Positions 1-6,977 of a DNA stretch of 22,544 nt are shown piece after piece. This stretch comes from Maritalea sp047634455 (GTDB taxonomy: Bacteria; Pseudomonadota; Alphaproteobacteria; Rhizobiales; Devosiaceae). Position numbers and translations under genes: made by a program. The notes under the pieces were generated by a model. That model was not told the origin of the DNA. It did not search any database and saw only the letters and a list, made by a program, of their open reading frames with translations. Each line of letters opens with the position of its first letter. The stretch's first letter is position 1. The DNA lies in assembly GCF_047634455.1 (NCBI RefSeq), contig NZ_JBLIAI010000046.1, positions 1 through 22,544 of the forward strand. The letters are read 5' to 3'.

Positions 1-1
1 C

Positions 2-307
2 AGAGCTACCGAAATCTGGAAACAGTTTAATCTCACAAATATCATCGAAAACAACGATGATGGCCTTTTGGGTTGGTCTCACCAGGCCCCGTTTCCAAGA
101 ATACTCCTTACGGGATCTGTGAAAGAACTACCAAGCGCACTTACTGAACAATTGGCAGAAGGTGGCGCGCTTGTGGCAGCAATTGGGGAGCCAAAATCCG
201 TTCAAAGGATTACGCGTATTGTTAAGACCGAAGGCCAACTCGACTTCACCGAGCTTGGCGATATTCGACTTCCAGCACTGATACAAGGAAAAAGTACAGC
301 GCCTTAA
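2..307 (+). CDS. pcm: Protein-L-isoaspartate O-methyltransferase, C-terminal part (partial)
   Basis: This is the 3' end of a gene cut by the window edge; about 101 residues are open from base 2 to the TAA at 305-307. Visible are GLLGWSHQAPFPRILLTGSV, then KELPSALTEQLAEGGALVAAIG, and an ending LGDIRLPALIQGK. These match the end of the PCMT fold (substrate strand, ELP..L..QL..GG loop, final strand pair). The family uses SAM to methylate L-isoaspartyl residues in damaged proteins. The SAM-binding motif lies outside the window. The next gene, 65 bp on, is a LysM/M23 lipoprotein, the usual downstream partner of surE-pcm in this group. The identification rests on this C-terminal pattern plus gene order. 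Confidence 0.82.
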   Translation, partial: RATEIWKQFNLTNIIENNDDGLLGWSHQAPFPRILLTGSVKELPSALTEQLAEGGALVAAIGEPKSVQRITRIVKTEGQLDFTELGDIRLPALIQGKSTAP

Positions 308-372
308 ACTCCCCTTTACCTTAACGCATCTATACTCAAAAGCGTTGTAGTGTATTGAGTAAGAGTTAGCAC

Positions 373-1749
373 ATGAGTATCCGGTTTCGGTCAGGGGCTT
401 TTAAGTCTTCAGTTGCAATCATTGGCGCATTGTCTTTTTCGGCCCTGCTTGCCGGTTGCACGGCCAGCAGCAGGTTTGCAGCACCGCTAACCACCGCCTC
501 CATAAATAGTGCAACAAATGCCGATCTCACCCAAGCCATGCCAGATGCAGTCGCAGCGACGCAGCTGCCACCATCCGGCCAGTATTTGAGCGCATCCAAT
601 TCGCGAGCACGATATATTCCCGGTGCATCAATTGGGCCAAATAACAATCAAGATATCAACGCAAGAGACCCGTTCAATTCGGGCGTAAACTCACAGGTTC
701 AGGTTGCCTCCACCATTGGGCAAAACGCTGTGCAACAACCACAAATTGTTCGCCAAGCATTGCCCATTTTAACCCCAAATCCAGTAGCGAGTACCCAGTC
801 AATGCCCGCAATGCCATCTCTTGCTGAGGTTGATCTCAACACAGCACCGAAAATCGACCAAATAGCAACTGCGGGCATCGTCGCGACGCCACGCGCGGTG
901 CCAGACAATGCGTTTACGCACCGAATTGAAGCAGGCGAATCGCTTTATGCGATTGCACGTCGATATGACGTGACAACAGATTCCATCGTTGCGGCGAATG
1001 GTTTGGCGTCGCCCGATAAAATATTTGTCGGTCAGGACGTTATTATTCCTGGTCGACCTGGCACGGTTGCACCAAAATACGCACCAACAAGCCCGGTAGC
1101 GCCTCCTACTTCACTCAAAGTGGCGGTGGCTACAATGCCACCGGCGAGCGTCCCAGCAGGCACATTGGTGCCCGCGCGACTTGATGAGCAGGCGCAAGTT
1201 GTGCCGACGCCGATCGCACGGCCTGCAAATTTGGCAGCGGCTGCCTCAAGCGGCACAAAAACAAAGCAAGCGTCTACGCCAGTGCAGCAAGTTAAGCCTT
1301 TGGCCGCGCAGCAAGTCTTAACAACAGCCTCAGTTGACCCCGTAGAAGTTGCGGCACCCGTCGTTTCAACACCCAAAACGGCCACCGGCTCCTTCCGCTG
1401 GCCGGTTAAAGGGCGTGTCATTGCCGACTTCCGCGCTTCAAAAAATACTGGTTTGAATATTGAGGTGCCTGAAGGAACGTCCGTGCGCGCCACAGAAAAT
1501 GGCGAAGTCATTTATGTGGGGAGTGCTGTTGAAGGCTTTGGAAACCTTGTTTTGATCAAGCACAGCAATGGCTACGTTTCCGCATACGCACACCTCAAAG
1601 ATATCACAGTTGCCAAAGGGGCTGGGGTTGAACGGGGCGATTCTATCGGTACAGCAGGCATGACCGGTGCGGTGAGCAGGCCACAATTGCACTTTGAACT
1701 GCGTAAAGGTGCGACGCCGGTTGACCCAATGCTGTTGCTCGCAAGTTAA
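373..1749 (+). CDS. LysM and degenerate M23 (LytM) domain lipoprotein, NlpD-like amidase activator
   Basis: 458 residues. The N-terminus is a lipoprotein signal: basic start, hydrophobic stretch, then lipobox L26-A27-G28-C29. A long Ala/Pro/Thr-rich, low-complexity region follows to about residue 180. A LysM peptidoglycan-binding domain spans about 183-227 (HRIEAGESLYAIARRYDV to VIIPG). A second Pro/Ala-rich linker leads to an M23/LytM domain at about 340-456. The metal ligands are eroded: the H-x-x-x-D motif reads N358-T-G-L-N362, and H-x-H reads Q438-L-H440, although H407 in YAHL remains. Such degenerate LytM domains in NlpD and EnvC activate cell-wall amidases rather than cut peptidoglycan. 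I infer the same here: an outer-membrane lipoprotein acting in septal wall splitting. The ATG follows a weak AAGAG ribosome site. The gene ends at a bidirectional terminator. Confidence 0.88.
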   Translation: MSIRFRSGAFKSSVAIIGALSFSALLAGCTASSRFAAPLTTASINSATNADLTQAMPDAVAATQLPPSGQYLSASNSRARYIPGASIGPNNNQDINARDPFNSGVNSQVQVASTIGQNAVQQPQIVRQALPILTPNPVASTQSMPAMPSLAEVDLNTAPKIDQIATAGIVATPRAVPDNAFTHRIEAGESLYAIARRYDVTTDSIVAANGLASPDKIFVGQDVIIPGRPGTVAPKYAPTSPVAPPTSLKVAVATMPPASVPAGTLVPARLDEQAQVVPTPIARPANLAAAASSGTKTKQASTPVQQVKPLAAQQVLTTASVDPVEVAAPVVSTPKTATGSFRWPVKGRVIADFRASKNTGLNIEVPEGTSVRATENGEVIYVGSAVEGFGNLVLIKHSNGYVSAYAHLKDITVAKGAGVERGDSIGTAGMTGAVSRPQLHFELRKGATPVDPMLLLAS

Positions 1750-1769
1750 ACATTCGAATCTGAAAACGC

Positions 1770-1807
1770 AAAAAGGGCTGGTCCTAGATTAGGGACCGGC
1801 CCTTTTT
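1770..1807. terminator. Bidirectional rho-independent terminator between convergent genes
   Basis: Arms 1770-1784 (AAAAAGGGCTGGTCC) and 1793-1807 (GGACCGGCCCTTTTT) pair with one G-T wobble around an 8-base loop. There is a T-run on the plus strand, and the A-run serves as T-run on the minus strand. It lies 20 bp after the lipoprotein stop and contains the stop codon of the convergent ATPase gene (1784-1786), so it should end transcripts from both sides. Confidence 0.85.
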
Positions 1808-2650
1808 GCCTGCAAGCTGGCGAACAAACTGAATGGCAACACGGCCTGAACGCGCGCCGCGCGTTGCAGCCCATTCAATGGCCCCAGATTGCAATTCGCT
1901 TTGGGATGCGCTGATCCCATAATGCTCGCAATAGTGGCTTACCATTTGCAGATATGTTGCTTGATCGCAATTGTGGAAGCCCAGCCACAATCCAAAGCGA
2001 TCCGAAAGGGATACTTTTTCATCAATTGCTTCGTGCGAATGGATAGCGGCCCGTGTTTCATTCTCAACCATATCGCGGGGCATCAAGTGTCTGCGGTTTG
2101 AAGTGGCATAAAATAATACGTTAGCCGGACGCCCCTCTAAACCACCATCCAAAACGGATTTAAGGGCTTTGTAGTCCATTTCATCCTTATCGAAGGAGAG
2201 ATCATCACAATAGATCAGGAATTGTGCTTCAAGCCCGGATACGTATCGCATCAATGAGGGCATGGTTTGGATATCTTCACGATGAATTTCAATGAGTATC
2301 AGACGCTGCAAAGTTGTGTCCTGCTTGGCCTGATTGAGAATGTCCGCATGTAGAGCTTTGACAATGGAGCTCTTGCCCATGCCCTTTGCGCCCCACAAGA
2401 GGGCGTTATTGGCACCATGCCCGCGTGCAAACTGTTCCGTGTTACGCGCAAGAATTGACTTTTGATTATCAATGCCCAGCAACAACGCCAAGTCCACATA
2501 GTTTACCAGAGTAATTGGCAAAAGATTTTGGTTTTGCCCATCCCATTGGTAGGCATTTGCATCTGTCAACTCAGCTTTTTGGTTCAAATCACGACCTGCC
2601 AACACCGCAAGGGAGCGTGCAATATCCAAAAGCGCGTGTTTCTTTTTCAT
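1784..2650 (-). CDS. DUF815-family AAA+ ATPase
   Basis: 288 residues from the ATG at 2650. The family pattern is clear: NYVDLALLLGIDNQK, then ARNTEQFARGHGANNALLWG leading into Walker A G87-A-K-G-M-G-K93-S94. Walker B reads LIYC-D149-D150-LSF. The strongly conserved YATSNRRHLMP and EKVSLSDRFGLWLGF motifs follow. DUF815 proteins are soluble ATPases of about this length; their substrate is not established. The frame stays open to an ATG at 2764, but those residues do not resemble the family and would run over the divergent promoter region, so I chose MKKKHALL. No strong ribosome site precedes it. It is divergent from yajC and convergent with the LysM lipoprotein gene, an arrangement I recall from related alphaproteobacteria. 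Confidence 0.88.
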   Translation of the reverse strand: MKKKHALLDIARSLAVLAGRDLNQKAELTDANAYQWDGQNQNLLPITLVNYVDLALLLGIDNQKSILARNTEQFARGHGANNALLWGAKGMGKSSIVKALHADILNQAKQDTTLQRLILIEIHREDIQTMPSLMRYVSGLEAQFLIYCDDLSFDKDEMDYKALKSVLDGGLEGRPANVLFYATSNRRHLMPRDMVENETRAAIHSHEAIDEKVSLSDRFGLWLGFHNCDQATYLQMVSHYCEHYGISASQSELQSGAIEWAATRGARSGRVAIQFVRQLAGKKGRSLI

Positions 2651-2672
2651 TTTATATCCAATCTTTGCAGGA

Positions 2673-2691
2673 AAAGCCCCGTTTGGGCTTT
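2673..2691. repeat. Perfect 7-bp inverted repeat in the divergent ATPase/yajC promoter region
   Basis: AAAGCCC (2673-2679) and GGGCTTT (2685-2691) flank a 5-base loop. The repeat lies 22 bp upstream of the ATPase start and its right arm touches the predicted -35 of yajC. It could be an operator or, in minus-strand RNA, a small terminator-like hairpin in the ATPase leader, since it is followed by TTTTCC. Function is inferred from position only. Confidence 0.4.
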
Positions 2692-2718
2692 GCATTTGCG
2701 AATTTGCGCCTATATATT
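2690..2718 (+). promoter_or_regulatory. Candidate sigma-70 type promoter for yajC-secDF
   Basis: A -35 like TTGCAT (2690-2695) and a -10 like TATATT (2713-2718) are separated by 17 bp. This would give a leader of roughly 85-90 bases before the yajC ATG. The TATATA core could also serve a minus-strand promoter for the ATPase gene. This is pattern matching only. Confidence 0.4.
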
Positions 2719-2811
2719 CCCGCACGATCTGAGACCACAACGCGACCACCCGACCTGATCCCATTTAGTGGATTTGTTTGCGGATTAAAAGTCGACCTAA
2801 GGAGTATCCGT

Positions 2812-3159
2812 ATGTTTGTAACACAAGCATTTGCACAAGCAGCCGCACCCGGCGCCACAGACTATCTGACAAGCTTGCTGCCAATTTTGTTGATTATCCC
2901 AATTTTCTACTTCCTGATTATCCGTCCGCAGCAAAAACGCGTGAAAGAGCAAAAGAATCTGCTCGATTCCATACGTCGTGGCGACACAATTGTAACGAGC
3001 GGTGGACTAGTTGGCAAAGTTGTCCGTGTGAAAGACGACAGCGCTGAGTTGGAAGTTGAATTGGCGGAAAACGTTCGTGTAAAAGTCGTTCGCTCAATGG
3101 TCGCCGATGTGCGCACCAAAGGTGAACCTGTGAACGACAACAAAACTGACAAGAAGTAG
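2812..3159 (+). CDS. yajC: Preprotein translocase subunit YajC
   Basis: 115 residues. The ATG at 2812 is fixed by a strong ribosome site, AAGGAG at 2799-2804, 7 bases upstream. The frame is open further upstream, but that stretch is the promoter region. The protein has a short Ala-rich N-terminus, one membrane segment at about 20-38 (SLLPILLIIPIFYFLIIRPQ) and a cytoplasmic domain with the YajC signature RPQQKR, then GDTIVTSGGLVGKVVRV. YajC is the small inner-membrane partner of SecD and SecF in the accessory Sec complex. It lies 31 bp ahead of secDF and is surely cotranscribed. Confidence 0.95.
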   Translation: MFVTQAFAQAAAPGATDYLTSLLPILLIIPIFYFLIIRPQQKRVKEQKNLLDSIRRGDTIVTSGGLVGKVVRVKDDSAELEVELAENVRVKVVRSMVADVRTKGEPVNDNKTDKK

Positions 3160-3190
3160 TCAGCTAACAGACAAGAAGATCTGATCCGCT

Positions 3191-5728
3191 ATGTTACAAT
3201 TCTCTCCTCTTCGTACCGCATTGATACTGATTGTGTCTTTGGCAGGTATTTTGTTTACCTTCCCCAATTTTGTATCGCAGCAAACAATTTTTGCGTTGCC
3301 TGATTGGATGCCAAAACAGCAAATTGTTCTCGGTCTTGATTTGCAAGGCGGTTCACATTTGCTGCTACAGGTGAACAAAGAGGAGCTTGTAACAGAGCGT
3401 GTCAAAGAGCTGCGCCGCGAGGCGCGTTCATTGCTTGCCAACGACAATGCCATCGGCCACATCATTCGTACCGAAGGCACATTGCTTACAATTGAACTGA
3501 CGGACCAAACTCAGTTTGAGCAAGCCAAAACTGCTTTGCAAGAACTGGACGTGCCCATCTCCAATGTCATTGGTGTTATCGGTGGTGTCAGGGAAATCAG
3601 TTTCGGCGAAACAGCCGACGGCAAATTGACCATGCAATTGACCGATGAGGGCATCGAAGAACGTCTTTCGTCTGTGGTCGCCCAGTCAATTGAGGTCGTT
3701 CGGCGTCGGATCGACGAATTGGGCACGACTGAACCAACTATTCAGCGCCAAGGTACAGACCGAATTTTGGTGCAGGTTCCAGGATTTGATGATTCCCAGC
3801 GCTTAAAAGAACTGATTTCACAAACTGCACGCCTGACTTTCCATATGGTTCATCCCACAATTACAGCTGCGCAGGCACTCGTGCAGGGGTTGCCAGTTGG
3901 CACCTTTATTTTGCCAAGCCAAGATGGTGGCGAAGAGCTGTTGATGGAAGATGTGTCCATTGGTGGAGAATCTTTGGTTGATTCTCAGCCGGGCTTTGAC
4001 CCTCAAACTAACCAGCCTATCGTTACCTTCCGTTTCGATACGCGCGGTGCGGTTATTTTTGCTGAGCTGACAGGGGCAAATATTGGTCAACGTTTTGCTG
4101 TGGTGCTGGATAATCAAGTCATTACGGCGCCAACAATACAGTCTTCAATTCCGGGCGGTTCTGGGCAGATTACAGGCAACTTCACCGCACAAAGTGCTAA
4201 CGATCTTGCGGTGTTGCTGCGGGCAGGTGCTTTGCCCGCCACGCTTGATATCATTGAAGAGCGTTCTGTTGGCCCAAGCCTTGGCGCAGACAGTGTGAAA
4301 GCGGGTCAAATTGCTGGACTTTTTGGTGGTATTTTGGTGATTGGCTTCATGTTTGCTGCCTATGGCGTTTTCGGCTTGTTCGCGAACATATCTTTGATTA
4401 TCAATATTTTCCTTGTCATGGGTGTTCTGTCCATGCTCGGCGCCACGCTTACTTTGCCAGGTATTGCGGGCATCGTGTTGACCATTGGTATGGCGGTTGA
4501 TGCGAACGTGTTGATTTACGAACGTATTCGCGAGGAAAAGCGGGCGGGCCGTTCTGTGGTTCAGGCCATTGAAGCTGGATTTAAACGGGCATTCGCCACA
4601 ATCGTGGATGCCAACGTCACCACACTCATAGCGGCCGTCATCCTGTTTTTCATTGGTTCGGGTCCAATCCGCGGTTTTGCGATTACCCTGGCCATTGGTA
4701 TTTTGACGACAATGTTTACCGCTTACCTTTTGACGCAATTCCAAATTGCGCGTTGGTTCGCATGGCGTCGTCCAAAAGAGTTGAAAATTCATCTTCTGAA
4801 ATTGTTGCCTGATGATACGGATTTCAAATTCATGGCGCGCAAAACGATTGCGTTTGCATTTTCCGCTGTCCTTATTGCAGGATCGCTTGGGCTATTCTTC
4901 ACAAAAGGATTGAATCTTGGCATCGATTTCAAGGGCGGGTCCTCTATTGAGGTGCAAGCGATTGTTGGCGACGCAGATATTGCTGACATTCGTGCGCGAG
5001 TTGGAGCGCTTGGCTTGGGCGATGTTCAGGTCCAAGAGTTTGGTAACACCAAAGATGTCCTCATTCGGATTGAAACCCAAGAAGGCGGCGATCTTGCTCA
5101 GCAAGCCGCTGTGAAGCTTGTTATTGGTGCAATAGAATCTGACTATGATGATCGCCGCACCGAAGTGGTGGGCCCAACGGTTTCAGGTGAACTTGCGCAA
5201 ACAGGCACGCTGGCTGTTATTGCTGCCATTATTGCGGTTTTGGGCTACATTTGGATGCGGTTCGAATGGCAATTTGCCTTGGGCGCTGTGGCGGCGTTGG
5301 TGCACGACGTTATCCTGACCATTGGCATGTTTTCGATAACTGGATTTGAATTTAATCTGGCGTCCATCGCTGCCATTTTGACCATCGTTGGTTATTCACT
5401 GAACGATACTGTGGTTGTTTATGACCGCGTGCGCGAAAATCTTCGCAAATATAGGAAGATGTTGATTTCTGACCTATTGAACATGTCGATAAATCACACA
5501 TTGTCCAGAACAATCCTAACTTCGGTGACCACAATTCTTGCGTTGGCCGCTTTGGTTGCCTTTGGTGGCGAGGTTATTCGCAGCTTTACCTTTGCGATGG
5601 CGTGGGGCGTGCTTGTAGGTACTTACTCCTCGATCTTTGTCGCTGCGCCAATTTTGATCCAACTTAAATTGACCTCACGTGCAGATATCGAAAAGAAAGA
5701 ACAGCGCGCTGATGGCGCGTCCGTATAG
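3191..5728 (+). CDS. secDF: Fused protein translocase subunit SecD-SecF
   Basis: 845 residues carrying SecD (about 1-540) and SecF (about 548-835) in one chain, a fusion I recall as common in Rhizobiales. The SecD half has a first membrane segment at about 8-26, the G48-L-D-L-Q-G-G54 motif, the periplasmic P1 region, and five clustered membrane segments including GIAGIVLTIGMAVDANVLIY with Asp437. The SecF half starts near M548, has the matching G577-I-D-F-K-G-G583 motif and the segment IVGYSLNDTVVVYDRVRE with Asp739. The two Asp residues sit in the region used for proton movement in this RND-type motor. The complex pulls preproteins through SecYEG on the periplasmic side using the proton gradient. 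The start agrees with the family N-terminus, although the ribosome site (AGAAG) is weak. Confidence 0.96.
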   Translation: MLQFSPLRTALILIVSLAGILFTFPNFVSQQTIFALPDWMPKQQIVLGLDLQGGSHLLLQVNKEELVTERVKELRREARSLLANDNAIGHIIRTEGTLLTIELTDQTQFEQAKTALQELDVPISNVIGVIGGVREISFGETADGKLTMQLTDEGIEERLSSVVAQSIEVVRRRIDELGTTEPTIQRQGTDRILVQVPGFDDSQRLKELISQTARLTFHMVHPTITAAQALVQGLPVGTFILPSQDGGEELLMEDVSIGGESLVDSQPGFDPQTNQPIVTFRFDTRGAVIFAELTGANIGQRFAVVLDNQVITAPTIQSSIPGGSGQITGNFTAQSANDLAVLLRAGALPATLDIIEERSVGPSLGADSVKAGQIAGLFGGILVIGFMFAAYGVFGLFANISLIINIFLVMGVLSMLGATLTLPGIAGIVLTIGMAVDANVLIYERIREEKRAGRSVVQAIEAGFKRAFATIVDANVTTLIAAVILFFIGSGPIRGFAITLAIGILTTMFTAYLLTQFQIARWFAWRRPKELKIHLLKLLPDDTDFKFMARKTIAFAFSAVLIAGSLGLFFTKGLNLGIDFKGGSSIEVQAIVGDADIADIRARVGALGLGDVQVQEFGNTKDVLIRIETQEGGDLAQQAAVKLVIGAIESDYDDRRTEVVGPTVSGELAQTGTLAVIAAIIAVLGYIWMRFEWQFALGAVAALVHDVILTIGMFSITGFEFNLASIAAILTIVGYSLNDTVVVYDRVRENLRKYRKMLISDLLNMSINHTLSRTILTSVTTILALAALVAFGGEVIRSFTFAMAWGVLVGTYSSIFVAAPILIQLKLTSRADIEKKEQRADGASV

Positions 5729-5731
5729 GCT

Positions 5732-6121
5732 GTGACAGAAATCGCTGACGGACATTACAAATATCAGGTACCCATCGATGCCTATGGCAACGGTGGGTTC
5801 CGGTTTGATGATATGTCCCACATTGGTTCTTTATTGTGCTTGCCTACAGGAATGCACAAATGGCCGGTCTCAAAATCGTCGGCGCTTGAAAACATGGATT
5901 TTTCCCCGGTTTTTGAACTGCATGACCAGATTGATGTTTTTCTGCTCGGCACCGGCAACGACATTGCATTTCTTGATGAAGAAATCCGGCAACAATTCCG
6001 TGAGCGCAATATCATCATAGAGCCGATGAGTACAGGTGCCGCAGTGCGCACATACAACGTGCTAATGGCGGAAAAAAGGGCTGTTTCTGCAGGTTTGATT
6101 GCAGTAGAACGTGCCAAATAA
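5732..6121 (+). CDS. Mth938-like (NDUFAF3-like) domain protein
   Basis: 129 residues starting at a GTG only 3 bp after the secDF stop, so translation is probably coupled. The single small alpha/beta domain shows the family pattern: GFRFDDMSHIGSLLCLPTG, then WPV, a central DVFLLGTGNDIAFLDEEIR and a late IIIEPMSTGAAVRTYNVLMA. No enzyme motif is known for the family. Its mitochondrial member NDUFAF3 is an assembly factor for respiratory complex I. As I recall, published gene-conservation analysis linked NDUFAF3 to the secD/secF/yajC cluster and to the NDUFAF6 gene, which is the arrangement here. A role in complex I or membrane-protein assembly is therefore a reasonable inference, not shown by the sequence. 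Confidence 0.85.
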   Translation: MTEIADGHYKYQVPIDAYGNGGFRFDDMSHIGSLLCLPTGMHKWPVSKSSALENMDFSPVFELHDQIDVFLLGTGNDIAFLDEEIRQQFRERNIIIEPMSTGAAVRTYNVLMAEKRAVSAGLIAVERAK

Positions 6122-6125
6122 TACA

Positions 6126-6977
6126 ATGCCAGAAGTTAAAAACCAAACTCATGTTGCCGACGAACTCAACAAACTTTCCCGCAATGATTATCTGGTAACG
6201 CTGTTCATTCCCGAAGCGGTGCGCGCAGATGCGCAGGCACTGTTGGCGTTTGCCGCAGAGTTGCGGATCGTGCAACATCGGGTTTCCGAACCAACGCCGG
6301 GCGAAATTCGTCTGCAATGGTGGCACGATGCGCTCGACGGGCAGGGTCACGGCGCAGTTCGTTCAAATCCAATTGCCAGTTGCCTGCTGGATGCAATTGA
6401 AAAACATCAATTTCCAATTATTCCGCTTAAGCGCATGATCGCAGCGCATCGTTTTGATCTTTACAGCGATCCGATGTCGGACGTGAACCAATTCGAGGGT
6501 TATTCGGGCGAAACCCGCGCATGCCTATATCAATTCATCGCGATGGCGTTGGGCAGCAAAGATGCAGATCCCGCGCTTTACGCAGACGCTGCTGGACATC
6601 TTGGCGTTGCATCAACCTATGTGAATGCCATTCTTGCTTTTGGTCGTGACAGCTCTAATGGCAAGATATTTCTGCCATACAGCGTGTTTCAGTCATTTGG
6701 TGTCGATGATAAAGTGATTTTGGCTGGCCAGAACTCAGAAGCCATGCGTCAGGCAATGGCGGCGCATCTTCAGGCCGCCGAAGAACATCTGGCCCAAGCA
6801 CAAGCTGCCATTAAACTGTTGCCCAAAAATGTGCGCCCCGCCTTTGTAGATAGTGCAATAGTGCGTGCACAACTACGTTTCTTGAACAAGCGAACCGATA
6901 ACCCGTTTCTTATTGGGGCAGGACGGTCCGACCTGCGCAAGCTGATCGCTATGTTTGTCTATTCGGTGAAAAACTGA
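6126..6977 (+). CDS. Squalene/phytoene synthase-fold protein, NDUFAF6-like
   Basis: 283 residues from ATG 6126; a GTG at 6111 in the same frame would add 5 residues and overlap the previous gene. The all-helical isoprenoid-synthase fold is suggested by FAAELRIVQHRVSEPTPGEIRLQWWHD (about 42-68), YSGETRACLY, HLGVASTYVNAI and GKIFLPYSVFQSFG. The two aspartate-rich motifs that bind Mg-diphosphate in true squalene/phytoene synthases are absent: the first site reads AFAAELRIVQ and the second lacks a D-x-x-x-D. The protein resembles mitochondrial complex I assembly factor NDUFAF6 more than a carotenoid enzyme, and no carotenoid genes are nearby. It ends directly against the trmFO stop. A small role in lipid metabolism cannot be excluded. 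Confidence 0.82.
   Translation: MPEVKNQTHVADELNKLSRNDYLVTLFIPEAVRADAQALLAFAAELRIVQHRVSEPTPGEIRLQWWHDALDGQGHGAVRSNPIASCLLDAIEKHQFPIIPLKRMIAAHRFDLYSDPMSDVNQFEGYSGETRACLYQFIAMALGSKDADPALYADAAGHLGVASTYVNAILAFGRDSSNGKIFLPYSVFQSFGVDDKVILAGQNSEAMRQAMAAHLQAAEEHLAQAQAAIKLLPKNVRPAFVDSAIVRAQLRFLNKRTDNPFLIGAGRSDLRKLIAMFVYSVKN

Noticed and set aside
1032..1511. 159-codon minus-strand ORF
   Set aside because: It mirrors the Ala/Pro/Thr-rich linker of the LysM lipoprotein; low complexity on both strands explains it.
2515..2811. In-frame extension of yajC upstream to 2515
   Set aside because: It would run antisense through the ATPase gene and the divergent promoter; the AAGGAG at 2799 fixes the start at 2812.
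4145..4792. 215-codon minus-strand ORF
   Set aside because: It is antisense to secDF, rich in Asn/His/Arg/Thr typical of a shadow frame, and has no domain.
6126..6977. Carotenoid or hopanoid biosynthesis by the phytoene-synthase-like gene
   Set aside because: The Asp-rich catalytic motifs are absent and no pathway genes are nearby; NDUFAF6-like is the better reading.
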